Assembly: GCF_024713975.1 (NCBI RefSeq)
Contig: NC_091114.1
Location: 5,986,001 to 6,050,000 of the forward strand
DNA: 64,000 nucleotides
Source of the DNA: Paralichthys olivaceus
Taxonomy: Eukaryota; Chordata; Actinopteri; Pleuronectiformes; Paralichthyidae
Reading direction: 5' to 3'
The position numbers and the translations under genes are program-made. The first letter of the stretch is position 1. Each line of letters opens with the position of its first letter. Positions 45,801-59,189 of the stretch are shown here, piece after piece. Under the pieces are notes generated by a model. That model saw nothing but the letters and a program-made list of their open reading frames with translations, was not told the DNA's origin and ran no database searches.

Positions 45801-48800
45801 AGAGTTGATTTGCGCAGGTCATTATTATTTTAGCAACGATTCTCTGCCGCCTCCCATCTCCCCCCCTGGACGCACTTCAGTTCTCGCAGGAGGTGACGGA
45901 TGGAGAGGTGGGGACAGCGACGCACGCCGTGAGGGAGATTTTTTGGCGGTGTATCAATAGAGCAGGGGGGGGGGGGGGGGGGGGGCAAGCTCGTTGAGGA
46001 TGTCACAGAGCAGACGACTTCCTGCGAGGACCAAAGTCTACCTGCATGCCAAGGTCATCTGTTTCCTTGTGTCTAGCGCATGGAGACCACAGTTAGACTG
46101 ATGGGACAGTTTGTCACCGATTTGTGTGCCAGCATTGGCCCACATCCAGCTCCTCACAGATCCAGCTCCCTACTCAACAGCTTCAGGGACAGCGCTCTGT
46201 AAAACCTTTAATGAAACTCATCAGTCTGGGTTTCACTGGGGGTGTTTGGGAATTCAAGTCTAAATACCCCTTTTAGGTGTTTTTCTATGCACCCAAGCAA
46301 AAAAACGTCCGCACTCTATAGTTCTGTTCATGCATGATGTTCATAGACTGTGTATAAAGATGGCTGACACCTCTCAGTTTTCCCATACTATTCAGAAATG
46401 AAGCCAAAAGATAGAAACGCTGCCTTCTTATGCATCCTGAGCCACAGTCTGTGCAGTAGTGACTGAGGTTGGAGACGCGGCATCAATGTCGCGCTGTCAC
46501 GTCCGCTTTTCAGCCTCTGTCTGAAACACTCTCACCCAAATAGCACAGGGGTCCAGCCACCAGGGGACGATCAAGGCACATCAGCACAACTTTATATACA
46601 GTCTCTGAATTTCACACCAAAGGTCAGAAAGTGAACCTCCAGCTTTTATGTCTCATATGACTTGTTCCCTGATCAATTCCTGGCTTGCACCCACGTTTTG
46701 GCAGCTAGTGCAGCTTTTACTGCGATCTAATAAAAAGTGACACTGTGATATTTACATACAGCGAGCGTAATATTTGACTGTGACTTTTAGGAATGCGTGC
46801 AAGTGTGTTTGCTCGACACATTTAAAGGCACCGCTCGGATGTCTGAGCACATCGCCTCAGCTTCTCATTCTGCAACAGATGAGAAGTGAGATACGGGGAC
46901 GGGAAAAAAAAGTTGAGTAAATGCACGGTATTAATTCTGTCTCTTCATATTTGAGGCAACTGCTCTGCCCGGTGATTTTTATGGAGAGTTGACTATTAAC
47001 AGGAAAAATGCAAGCTGTGGGGAAAACAGAAGGTGCTCAGGCAGCTGACTTCAAAGATAACCTGCTACATGGACTTATACATGAAATTCAATGAATACTA
47101 AACACAGGACATGAAAGATTAACTAATGTATTTCACTTTAAAGTGCTATCTATGGAAACACATTGGCAGTTTATTTTTAATGTGTTTTTAATCCCTTAGA
47201 TATTATTCCTTTCAGAAACTGTGGTAAGATCTGGATTATTGTCATGGGAATACCATCGAAACACAAAACACAGTAGGAGGCTAGTATTAGTTACACATGC
47301 ACATATAAAAATATCCACATATGTACACACACAAATATGAGAGGCCGTATGGGAGAAAACCATCATACTCTCTCAGAAACACTACTATACTCTTTTATGT
47401 GTGGAGCTCCTGCGTATTCTGGGGTAAATGTTCTGCAAATCCAGAAATAGTTTGAGTTCAGCTCTGAGATAAGTCAGAGGCTGAGCTAACACTGGCACAG
47501 TCTGTACTGCAAAACCATAAAATCACACAACACACAAGGCAAATATGTTTTCTATCATCCCAAAAAATCTGCAGGCATTCAATTACTGGGGCTAACATGC
47601 ACACTCACATGCACGAGCACAAATACATACACCTTGAGGATGCCCTGGCTCACCTGTGGGGCTTAGGGAACAAGATGGATGAGTCTGGTTTGCGGATGAA
47701 GTATTCATCGGCCACTTTGCTGATGGCGACCTTGGGTTTCTCTCGGCGGGGCAGGGTCTCCAGACAAAGGGGGGTCTCCACTTTGGGACGCAGCATGCAA
47801 AGGTAAGGAGGAAGCATGTGGATGAAGATCTAGGAGGAGAGCAAAGGAGTTAGATCCACAATTTACAGTTCAGCCAAAAAAAGACAAAACAAATACCCAT
47901 TCAAACGCACTGTATTGGGTTACTGTACCAATAAACCACATTAGTAAACAGAAGGTTATTTAACTGTACTTTCCGCTCTCAGTCGATAGCTTGTTGGCTC
48001 GCTCCGACCTCCCAAATCCATCGTCTCTCCTGGTATTAAAAATCCATTTGTTTGGCTCCTCGTTTTATGATTTATGGGAAAGCTGAGATTTACTCGCCTC
48101 ATATTTGCCTATTAGGGTGAGAAATGACTCAAAATGTGGAATTTAGCTGTGAGATAACCTTTGAGAACAGTTGCTGCTGAATGCTGTGGGCGGGGAAACC
48201 AAATGGGTAATGCCCTCCAATTCCTCAACGTCTAATCTCAAAGTGTCCTTGAGCAAAGATCATAAACTCCGGATGCTCTAGTGGGGCTCCTCAGTGAAGA
48301 GTGTTGTACTGTGAGATGTGTGCGATTAAAACTGAAATAAATGTTTCTTAAATCCTCCGATTTTGTCTTTGTACAACCATCAGCTGGAATCCCTTGGATG
48401 TCAGACTTTCAAAAGGAGACTTGAAGATAAAACTGGACCAAATATCAGACTTGATCAATATCACGATGCTGTAAAATGGCTTCTTAATCTGCACTTTGAA
48501 GTGCTTTGATATCTATCTTTGGAAATAACTCTTGGCTTGCCTCTATTGACACATATATATCAATAATATCCCACTGGCAAGGAAAACGCTGTAGCTGCAA
48601 TAGTGAATGTAACAAGAGGCTTGAAAATTAAATGTGGCTTTTATAGTGATTTTTCTTAATTCAGAAGTAATGGCACTGAGTCAAGTAGTCTCTTATGAAA
48701 TCACGTTTAAATTCAACAGATCTGGATTTTAATGTGGCGGTTCATTCATTCAGATAGTTAATACACCTCAGATCCCATCCAACCACCACCAGTGTGAGGA

Positions 48801-51800
48801 GTTCCCTACACTACGCACAGCATCACCCCCTTTCAACCTTGATGACATCACGAGGGGGCCTAATAAGCACCAAATGGACTCTCACGTTCTGTGCACAAAT
48901 CTCTCCTTCCCACGCCGACGCCGGACATCTGGAGAGTAGGAGCGCTAAGAGGCTGAACCTATAATGCTCCTGTCACCGTCAATCCAGCGCTGATCCCCCT
49001 TCACTTCACTTAAACCATTAAACCTATGTGAATCAGCCGTATGAGTCAGAGCCTTGTCACAGTGAACGTTACAGAACCAAAGTGTAGAGCTGCTGTAATT
49101 AGCTTCACATAATGTGCAGTGAGGGCAGCAGCCAGTGATGGAGGTTAATGGTGCAACATGACATTCAGGGCGTTCAGGACTGTGTGGACTTCATTCAGTG
49201 GAATGCCCGATCCTTAACTACTATAGCATACTACCAATTTAACACTCAGAATTAGCAATACATGAATTGTTCAGGCCAAAAATTAATGTCAATGACACCA
49301 CAGTTACCATAGACCGTACAAAAGAATGGACAGATTCAGTTAAATTAACTAACTAATTAATTAAAATTGTCTATACTCTGCATAAGTATTTGGTTAGACG
49401 GTTGCATTGTGTGTAACAGACTTATTTCTATTTGTACCTAAAGGCAGCATAAATTAGTCTTTTATCAAGATATACTAAATCATCCAATATGCCACAGAGC
49501 TTGGTTACACACCAGGAACCCAACAAACACACATAGAATCAAACCAAATCGTTCCACCTCACCCTTCGGACCCACATGGGCATCAGGTGGGTGTTGGGGG
49601 AGCGGTGATGCAGGTTGAGGACGACCACACCGAGGATTACGGAGAAGGTGACGAGGATCATGGTGAACATGATGTAGTTGACGATGATGGGGACGCCCAG
49701 GGACGTCTCAGGGATCTTATCAGCCAGCAGCAGCAGGAAGACAGTGAGGGTCAGCAGCACGTTGATGGACAGACCCATCTTTTCACCTGGTCAGGACAAA
49801 AAAAGAAAGGAGAGTTTCATCTGGACAAAATTTATTTTCCCCCTGTGTGGGAGATAGAATTCAGCAGGATCTGGCCCATGCAATGAAAATCTTCTGCCAT
49901 GTCACATGAAGATGACTGGACATCGATAGACTAATAGGGCCTAGCATGCTCCCTCAGTGAGTAACTGTCCGCCACTGACTCCATCACACTGTATCACCGG
50001 AAAGTTCAACATGTTCGAATTCTTCCTCGGCTGACAAGTTAATCCAAGAAAGTGCAGCGCATAAAATTATTGATCAGCAGCCAAAAAAACCCTATTGGAT
50101 TATTACTACTTAAATGTCCTTGACTTGTCTGTGTATCAGGGATGAGGATCATACTTTATGATCAGGCACACATGTCTACAGATTGTGCAGGAGAGCCAAC
50201 CTTGAGCTGTCCCAGCAGAAACCCCGAAAAGATGGGAAGAATTAAACCACAGAGACTGGAGACGACTTTAAAGAACCGACGCCACCTACAGCTAAAGGGT
50301 TCCACTTGTCCTTGTGTCATGCACTTAAATGAGCCATTTAACATGAAAATGCTATATGGCAAATCTGAACTGAGACTAAAGGAAGACAGAGGGATACCAG
50401 GGATTCGCTGCTAAATCCACCCTGAGAATATCAGAGAATGAAGGGATGATGTGTTTCTCCTTCCGAAGAGCAATCACGCCTGTGTCAAACGCTGAAGAAA
50501 AAACTGCAAGTGGCTCCAGATTTAAAGGAGAGATGAACTGCGCCGACACAAGAAGACAGGAGGATTTGGAACAGAGGCAGTTGTGTCAAGGCTGATAACT
50601 GATGAGGACCCGATTGAGGCCGACACAAGGATAGTTCCAACAGAGTCTTTAATCTAGGTTACGAGTTTTGGTATCGGTAGGAAGTCTGAAGTCTGGTGCA
50701 GGTAGTGGTTCCCCACGGATTTTTTACACCGTGATCAGGCGATTACCACGAGTGTGAGGGACAGAGTAACACAAACTCACTGCAGCTTTTATTTACTGCA
50801 TTGGACTCTGGTCGGGTTCAGACAGAAAAAGCAGAATGTCTTTTTGGCTTGGATCGAACTGGGTTCAGATGGGTTTGGACAGAAAAAGCATCCCAAGGCC
50901 GCTCAGTTTTTTACAACTGATGTCCACTGAGGCGTTTCACCTCCTCCAGCGTGATGTGTCATTCTGTAGCAGGATGACACAGCAGAGCAGGAGGATCAGT
51001 CAGACTCAGCTCCTGTTCCTCTGTGTGTTTTTTTTTATTGAATGTAGTTTGAGGTTCAAAAGATCGCATTTTTAAATTTTTGTCACTTGTTAGAAGCGTC
51101 ATCACCAGCTTCACTCAGGCACATCCAAGGTTGCTACTTTCACTACCATGGGAGGTGCACAGACCTAAACACTGACGACTTGATGAATCAATGTAAACCA
51201 GATTGTTGGAGAAAGTATATTGAAAGCATGGAGGTACAGTGAGCAGAGCTGATTACTCTCAGTAGTCGGTGGGCTGATTTCTACCGTTTTAATTTTCGAG
51301 GTTATCGATTCAGCTGAGTGCCAGGAAGCAGCTATCTAATCTGAAATGAAATCCCTTCTGTTCCAGCGATTGCACCAGTGTGTGACTGCCCAATTTAAAC
51401 AGACCACACAAGCACGATCAGGAGAGCGGTTAAACTGCAGAATTACTGTCCAGATCACCATAGTGACGCTGCCAGGCGTTCAGTCATCTTTACCTCAGGC
51501 CCTTAACAAATCGGCTTGTGTCGTCGTACCTGCATCAGGTGGCAGGTAGAAGTTAAAGATGGCGATGATGGTGATGAGGATGCAGGGGAGGATGATGTTC
51601 AGGACGTAGTACAGAGGCTTCCTCTCGATGATCAGGTAGAAGACCATGTCCTCGTACATGTCGTCACTCACCACCTTCCTTGCCGGCTTGTGCTTGATGT
51701 GCCATTCGCCACCCTCTGGGGGAACATTTCAAAACCCCGCTTTTACTGGACAGAGCAACAAATCTGTATACCCCAGGGGGCGTCCCGAACAAAAGTGAGG

Positions 51801-54800
51801 AAAAACACTCTGGTGACTGATGACAAGCAAAATCAAGGGGGAAAACAGAATAAAGAAAATTAAAAACATGGAAGAACTGATTCAGCATTTACTGTTGTCT
51901 ACTGTGCATACAAATATAACTTACTTTTTGCTCTAAACTGAGAATGATGAACACAGAACTGTTGCAATCAACTGAAAGTTGAATATATTCATTAATTTAG
52001 AAATGTTGTCAGTGTGTCATCACACCTTTCCCTTCATTTCAAAGAGCTCACTATCCCCTTAATTCCTCCATCCATCCATCCATCCATCTTCTCACCACTG
52101 TAGCTCTCGTCCAGTAGGATCTCCCGTATCTCTTTGCCCTTTGAGTCCAGCGCGTATTGCAAATCAATCTCCGTCGAGTCATACGTGTAAGAGCGGAACT
52201 GCATCGTGCAGTTCTGCCAGTCGAAAGGGAACAATGTCACCTGGACGGAGAGACAGGGACGTGAGAATAAACACATTAGGGGAACAATTTTAGGAGGAAT
52301 TGAATGAAAAGCAAAGGAGGGTGCGTGTGTGCGTGTGTGTGTGTTCACCTCAACTCCACAGGAGCTGCAGTACAGTGCAGGAGGGGTCCAGGTTACTCTG
52401 CCGTTACTGTAAGCCTGGACGTGGACGTGCAAGGCCACATCAAACACGCCGTCATTACTGTGAGAGTAAAGCAAAACTGATTAAAAGCTTTGAATCCTTC
52501 AATCGATGGTTTTGCGTCTGTATCTTCACTCCATGTTGCGCATAAAACTTTTCTTGGGATCTTTATCTCCACACACACTGAAATCGGAGCAGCATCACGT
52601 CCCAGTCCACCACTTGTGTTCTGCGCTACATGAGGTTGCTGCTCCTTTCTCGACCTCACTGAAGCTGCACATGTACAACAAGCGCAAACATTGGACAGTC
52701 ATCAATATTGCATCAAAGAAACAAGACGTAATCGCCGTCTGGCAGGAGATGTAGCCTCATACGAGCAAAAAGAGTTTGCAACAGTTTACCATAAGACTGT
52801 TTAACTCTCAGTGAGCACAATAAGCTCCCTTTCCTTTAATACCACTATTTATTAAACCTACTATAAGGTTTTTCGAAAACATTTTCTTTTAACTCAGTTG
52901 ATCACACTTTATGATTATTGTTCCTATCTTTAAAAGGCCTTCTCTTAACTGTTTGTATGATGCTGAGAAACACATGGGGGGGGTTTAAGTTTTAATTGGC
53001 CATTGGATGATCACTGTTCCTCCTCTACACTCTCACCGAGTACATCAACATTTGGCTGCAGTCCCGTTCTGAGAGACCTCCCATTAAAACATTTTAATCG
53101 ATGCTGGATGATAAAAGGGAGGAACTCCATACATTTCACATGACACCTCAGAGTGCAGCACTACTGCACACAAAGCAGTTTTCCCTCACAACACAACACA
53201 CAACAAAGACACAGAGTCAATTAGACGCAGATTAAGTCGTCTGTCGGGATGTTGTGTTTGGTTTTTATGGCTCTGGATGATTTAAAGGACGGAGAAGCTT
53301 GCGTCCTTCATGTAGGGCCCCACTGAAACCCTCGTCCCTGTGAAGAGGCTGCATCAGTGACAAGCATTGATCACACACACACACACGAAGAAGGTTTGAC
53401 ATGTTTGCATTTGTGTAAGTCGGTACTTGTGTATTGTGGAACGACTCCTGAGCTGAAGAACCTGAGCATCAGAGAGTTTTAGTGTCTCCATATTTTATTT
53501 AAGGGTGCGATGTCTCAGTGCTACAAGCTGGTCTGGTGAAATAGCAGCATGAAAAGCAGTGTCGTGGAGAAAAGTGCTGACGTAGCTGTGACCGGTGGAC
53601 ATCGAGGGTGATGGGCCGTTAAAGCTTCACTACACTTTTACAACTCAGTGCAAACGTGTCTCCCACATCACCTCAAAACCAAAACAATAAATAGTCATAA
53701 GAAGTGATTGTGACCTTGAGTAGAGGTGGGAATTAAAGCAGACAAACACGGATGGATCTCTGTGTATCGAGAGCAGTGGAACAAGCAGCACACATCTATA
53801 CTGACTCACATTCCTATACATAACATTCTTAGCTTTTATATTAATTTATAGATATCCTACTACAAAGTATTAGAGCCACTTAAAGCAAGTATAAATCATA
53901 ATATTACAAGAAGAAAATGAAGTCATAATTACTAGAATTACTAGAATAAAGTCAGAATTTCAGGCTTAGTGTAAAATGAGGATTGAAATTGCCTCTTTTT
54001 AAATTTCTCTATAAAAGGTTTTGGTTCAAGATCTTGGATCCAGAAGGAATAGAACTCAGATGAGCATGTGCTTTTTTACTCAAAAGATATTATAATCTAT
54101 TCTTTTAATATTAGAACTTCTCTATCACTAAGTTACAACTTTATTCTTGTAAAAGTACAACTTTTTTCTCGTATAATTATGACTTTATCCTCATAATATT
54201 GCACCTTTTTCTCATTCATCTATGACTTTTTCGTACTATCAAGACTTTTTTGCATTAAATTATGATTTTATTCTCGTAATATTATAATTTTTAATCTCAT
54301 GATTTATTTATTCTTGATATCTGAGATCTTTTTTCTTTATAATGACCCCATTCCACAACTTAACATCATATTTGAAAAAGTATCTCCTCTCAGTTCATAC
54401 TGATGAATGTCCTCCTGATTTCTTACTTGTTGATGAGGACGATGTCAGGCAGCCAAACCCTCGCAGAGGGGATACGCAACACCTCAATCCCATCATGCTC
54501 TTTGGGTTTCCAGGACAACCGATGATCTGTCCATTCCTGTTTGGAAAATGAATAAGAATTATTATTATTTGATATTTATAAATGCAGGGATGTGGATATT
54601 ATACAGGAGTATGGGCACCGGGCTGCACACGCAGAGAAGCTGATGTGAACAGACTTACCAGGTTCATGACAACAACCGTGCTCATCTCTTCATTCTTCAT
54701 ATTCTGGAGGGAAAACACAAGTATCCGTGTTATCGAAACTTCTTTACTGAACCAGAGCTGATGGCAGCACCACGGTCATGTTTCACATTCACCTGTAAAT

Positions 54801-57800
54801 AAATCTGCTCTGTTTTTCTGACTAAACACGATCATTTTCAAACAGCTGAATATTCTCCTTGTGAAAACATATTATCTAATTAATTCCTAAAAATCATAAT
54901 TCTGAGGTGAATTAAATACCCATTTGTACAGCACATTTCTCATTACAATAAATTCAGTGGCAGCTACAAGTGTCTGTTAAAATTACAACAGGCGCTAGAA
55001 GCTGCTAGTGGATTTATTGCTCTTTCAACTCTCATAAAGCACTTAGGGATCTTCTGTGCAGCGTGGTCATGTGAACTCAAACTCTGGGAGAAATTCCAAT
55101 ATATTTGTAATTATTCTCATAATAATTGTAGCTGCTCTGATTTTGATTTCTGCACTCTGACAAAACTCTGCCACACTTGAAGTAGGTACTGACCCACATG
55201 CAGATGCACACAGGGACTTGGTGTAAGGACTTGATTAAGAACTTGTGATTTTACTTACAATGCATTAGCAGGATCAAATGTTGCTTTTGTTGCTTGTTTA
55301 ATATGTTTAATAGGAGGTATAAAAAATTAAACTGAAATATATAAAATATTCATATAATTTTTCATGTGTTCTTTGAAATGTCCCTTTACATTCACACTGC
55401 ATGGTTCTGCTGGTGGAGATCTCCCTGCACATGGCGGGTTACGATGCAGACGCAGGTAGAACAGCTGATAGCAGAGACACTGGCTGGTAGGCGTGATTGT
55501 CCGGCTCGAAGGAGACCGGGGCTGCTATTTAAAACGTTGGGAGGAATGTCAGGGAGACAGCTGGGGCAGGGGCTGGGAGAGAGAGTGGGGGGGAGCAAGA
55601 GACGTCAGCTCATTCCACACACACATGCACACAAACACCAAATCTCATCACCGGCCTATTGCCCACTGATACTTCCTGTAACTGTGTGAATTTCCCTCCG
55701 GGCGGATGTTAATAATAACGCAGCGGTTATCCAAAGTGGGTCCGTTTTCAAGACCGTTGCTCTCGACAACTTAAGGACCGCACGTGACTTCCCCTCCAGA
55801 GTGAGAGTGACCTTGAGCGAGACATGTTCACTGTATGTTAATGTGGCACAGTGTGCACGCATTATGTGCATCTGTTAGATTTCATACTCAGGTTTTACAT
55901 TCTTACACGCAGGCACAAACACTTTAGCTGTTGCGAGCGGCTAACACACAATTTCCAGGCATGGATGAATAGAAATACAGATCTTCCCATCAGGAGCATG
56001 ACTCTATGTGCTATCTGACTCAGCAGGCCAGCAAGCATTGGATTTAGCACCATATGGCTCAGATGTTTTAAAGAACATTTGCAGGTCCTGTCGTGCGTGA
56101 CTACAAGGATGTGGTTCTCAGCATGGGGAGCAAGCATTCTGCTCAAAACCCTCGTAGAGAGTTAGTCTGAGTCAGATTTTGATTTTTAAGCACTGATTTT
56201 CTTCAGAGGCAAAACTACATTTTCTGGCTGACGGCAGTGAAATGTGGAGTAAGAGAGCAGGGTGGGAAACAGACCCCCAGGAGATTCTGTGTTCTACTGC
56301 TACAGGAAACCCTTCAAGAAATCTTAATTTGAATCGTCAGTTAGAGTTTATGAATTTGATTTTCTTAAAAGTAAAATGAGCTGATTTTTTTCTTTATAAA
56401 GAAAAATTCAGCTCGGTTTTTCAGGATTAACAAAGTAGTCAAGTCTCTCTTTCATGAAAGCAAACATGTCCCCTCTGTTTAATCCATTTTTATTTTGGTT
56501 TGGGGTTTGAGACATTTGGAGATACTCGTGTCTTTCCTCTGTTGACATCGTACTTTTGTCACCAACCAGCACTGTGAGAGAGTTTCTTATGGGTTGGGCT
56601 ATGCAGCAACTTTAAAACATCCCTTCAACTTCAAAACATGAGCAGAACCCTTTAGTGGTGTCATGATCATCAAAAGTCCTGGTCTCTGAAACGTGTCTGT
56701 TCATTGCCGTGCAGTTGTGGATCCTGAACGTTCTCATGAACAATGTTAGACTTCTGTCGCTCACCAGTCCAACGAAGGAGGACAGGATCATACCCACGCG
56801 GACCACCACCCTCTCTTCTGGGGTGGGTGCTGGCCGGACCTTGAGGTTGTAGTTGGTGAAGATCTTCTTTATCAGAACCTGCTCCATCTCCGAGGCGCCT
56901 GGGTGACACACGGAGAGAGTTTGGGTCACGACTTCAGGCATCAAGCTGACTCATCAGTTTGATTTGTTAACGGTGGATAATCAGAAACAAAGGGCTTTCA
57001 GTCTTTTATGTAAATGTCACTGTTTTTAAAATAAAATGAATTTCCCTTCTCATCTGTGCAAGCAGCTCATCGTGACACTTATTTGTGTTTTACTGTTAGC
57101 GGCTGATGCTGTAGTAATAATGACTACAGGGGCTGAGAACAGCTCTCGCCCCTGTCTATCATGAGTCAATAACAAAATATTCATTTGTGTAACCATGACA
57201 ACTTGTTTAAATGTAAATCACATTTTTCCTGAGGCTTACCAACTTGTTTTTGTGCCCTAATGTCCCCGATGGACCTTCTCCACATCCTTAACTGTGTATT
57301 TGTTATTGTTTCTATTCTGAACACAACCTTTATGCCTGCAAACTGTCAGGATGTGTAAATCTGTGTCGTTGCCTGTTAGCAGTGACAGAAATCGCTGCCA
57401 AGTTTAACTTCTACTCCATTTTTATGCAAAAAGCTCCTGTTTTATTCGCAGCCGTTTCCTCCTCTGTGCTGGAAGGTCAGAGGCATTTATAATCAGCAGC
57501 TCCGGCGACGCAGCATTCATCACGTTTGGCACCGCCGTGGCCCCAGCAGGATCTGACCTGACAGGAATAAATGACAACGATCACCCGGCGTGGCACCCCC
57601 ATTAGCTAGGCGCGGGGCTGCATGGCTGCTGATGGGCTGGAGTGGGAGGTGGTTGAGGGAGGCTAAAAATGTTCTTCTCTGGCTGGTTCTGACTTGGTAA
57701 ATAAGTCAAACTCGTGTATGAGCCCAGTGAGATCAGATGAGGTTGGACATTGAAGGATCATGTTGCACAGAGGAAAATCGGAATGGTCGTTTGCGAGCTT

Positions 57801-58206
57801 TGGTTTTCTGTAGATACTCTGATAAAGGTCAGGGGAGGAATTTATAACCCCTCCTGAAAAGACACTTTAATGTGATCACAGCCGTTTTCCCCACATGATC
57901 ACTTCAGAAATGTCAATACAACACAAAGACTTGACCAGACCTGCATTAAGCTGAGCCAACTGTCACTATTACACCTTTAACACAACAACAATCCAACAAT
58001 ATGTTTTTTGATGGCTTCCACTGGTTCGTGCTCATGGGTTTCTGGTGCCATCAACTAGGTGTGATATCATCCACAAAAGAAGTGTTACATGACTATTACA
58101 GCTCTGTTATAGGACCTGCGTATGTTGTGTCGACTTGTCGCTTACCTCCCAATGTGCCCAGGCTGCATAGGCAACATGTCAGCAGGAGCAGATCCGACCG
58201 TTTCAT
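42869..58206 (-). CDS. chrnb1: muscle nicotinic acetylcholine receptor beta-1 subunit, 497 aa
   Basis: Eleven coding exons: 58206-58146, 56898-56765, 54703-54659, 54536-54427, 52457-52349, 52240-52096, 51715-51530, 49786-49563, 47829-47654, 43330-43183 and 43024-42869. All are GT-AG and sum to 1494 nt. Signal peptide residues 1-21 ([12 protein letters not shown]). The Cys-loop is C150 to C164 with the NCT glycosylation site. M1 carries the LPPDAGEKM exit; M2 is [20 protein letters not shown] with L275 at 9' and N272 at 6'. The loop contains DEYFIRKP (Y381, the phosphorylated beta tyrosine), then [18 protein letters not shown], which closely follows human CHRNB1, and [18 protein letters not shown] before M4. 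The C terminus ends DPFQVHLNH, six residues beyond the DPF where human CHRNB1 ends DPFP. The product is the structural beta subunit of the endplate receptor. Intron 9 (4.3 kb) and intron 2 (2.1 kb) are the longest. An E-box, CAACTG, is at 58344-58349. Confidence 0.93.
44740..44762. repeat. AT microsatellite
   Basis: About 11 AT units in chrnb1 intron 9. Confidence 0.9.
44912..44962 (+). mobile_element. LINE-type 3' tail fragment
   Basis: 'gtaacgagtgaatttccctgacatggg' then ATAAATAAAGTTTCTGAT, the typical end of fish LINE repeats (GTAA..AATTTCCC..GGGATAAATAAAG). Confidence 0.5.
45965..45985. repeat. poly-G homopolymer, 21 bases
   Basis: An uninterrupted G run in chrnb1 intron 9. Confidence 0.9.
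46342..46607. mobile_element. MITE-like element with terminal inverted repeats, 266 bp
   Basis: The left end CATAGACTGTGTATAAAG and right end CTTTATATACAGTCTCTG pair at 16 of 18 positions as inverted repeats. The interior shares the CCAGG-GGACGATCAAG core with the copy at 41.8 kb. No coding capacity. Target duplication unclear. Confidence 0.65.
52069..52088. repeat. ATCC tetranucleotide repeat
   Basis: (CATC)n five units, a few bases downstream of the exon 6 donor of chrnb1. Confidence 0.85.
52321..52345. repeat. TG/CA-rich tract at the exon 5 donor of chrnb1
   Basis: On the coding strand the intron starts GTGAA and continues with CA units interrupted by CG, within a 108-nt intron. Confidence 0.9.
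57480..57630. promoter_or_regulatory. candidate conserved non-coding block in chrnb1 intron 1
   Basis: GC-richer and more complex than the flanking intron, with CpG-containing words and no long open frame. Looks like an intronic regulatory element, but this is judged by composition only. Confidence 0.2.
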
Positions 58207-59189
58207 ATTCCCCCCCTTCTTCAAAAACAGATCGTCACTGGGTTATTCCAACTTCTGCAACTTCTCCCTCTGTTTTCCAGTGGAAGTCGACAGTGTGAGT
58301 TTTGGTTTGGACTGTTGTTGTCTGTCAGTCAGGTCGGCCTGGCCAACTGCTGTCTGCTCCAATTACCTCCTGGAGGGAGGGTGTGTGTGTGTGTGTTACT
58401 GTCTCCCCCCCACCCCTCAGTGTGAGTCAGAGAGCGGCAGCCCCCCCTCATGGTTCTCTGTATCTGTAGCTGGAGTCCCTGTGTGGGTCCATGAGAAAAG
58501 GAGTAGAGATAACATTACTTCAATATTTCCGTGGAAAATAACATGGAGGGAAAAAAGACTGGTTTGATAAAAGGGTTCAGTCATTTTAGTTCAATACAAC
58601 ACAAGTCAAAACATGAAAAGCTTTGAGGTTGAGATATTTTACAGCTCCACAAATCGAATCTGACTCACCAAGAAGATATGTTTGTAAGTAATGTCCTCAC
58701 CTCCTTTTCACGGCATCAAGTAAATTCAAACCAAACTTACTTGAGAGAATGAGCTCTTGAACATAGAATATCTGTATGATAACAAGTACCTACAATAACA
58801 GAAACAATCTCGGAGAAAAAAACTATCTGACATGTACTTTGAGAAGCGTGCCCACTAAACCAGGCCAGAATTGGAATAACCAGACAATAATTCCTGCTGA
58901 TTCCTTTATTGCCTCATATGAATAGAACAAATTGAGATATTTCACATAGACTTGGTGTTCTTGTCCATTTTAGTTACGATATAAGATTTGCTTTTACATG
59001 AAGATTTACATGGCTGTCTTCCACATGCAACCATTGTCCTAACAGGACATTTCGAGGTGAAGCAGGGGCCACTACTCTCTTTGTAAATTACTTTTATTTT
59101 TCAACGCTAAGTTAAAAAAAGTTTGATCGCCAAACACTGCTGTATTTTCCGAAGGCCCCCGCTGTAAAACATCTCCATCCTCTCTTTTA

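Larger units (their letters stand above)
43331..47653. other. intron 9 of chrnb1, 4.3 kb
   Basis: Corresponds in position to the long intron 9 of chrnb1l but shows no obvious sequence similarity to it. It contains a LINE-like tail, an AT tract, a poly-G run and a complete MITE-like element, all listed separately. No exon is recognised. Confidence 0.6.

Noticed and set aside
49587-49886. 99-aa plus-strand frame rich in D, E and G
   Set aside because: It is the antisense shadow of the M2-M3 exon of chrnb1; the paralogous exon at 34.1-34.3 kb gives a similar shadow.
58001-58567. 188-aa plus-strand open frame
   Set aside because: It runs antisense across exon 1 and the promoter of chrnb1 and resembles no protein family.
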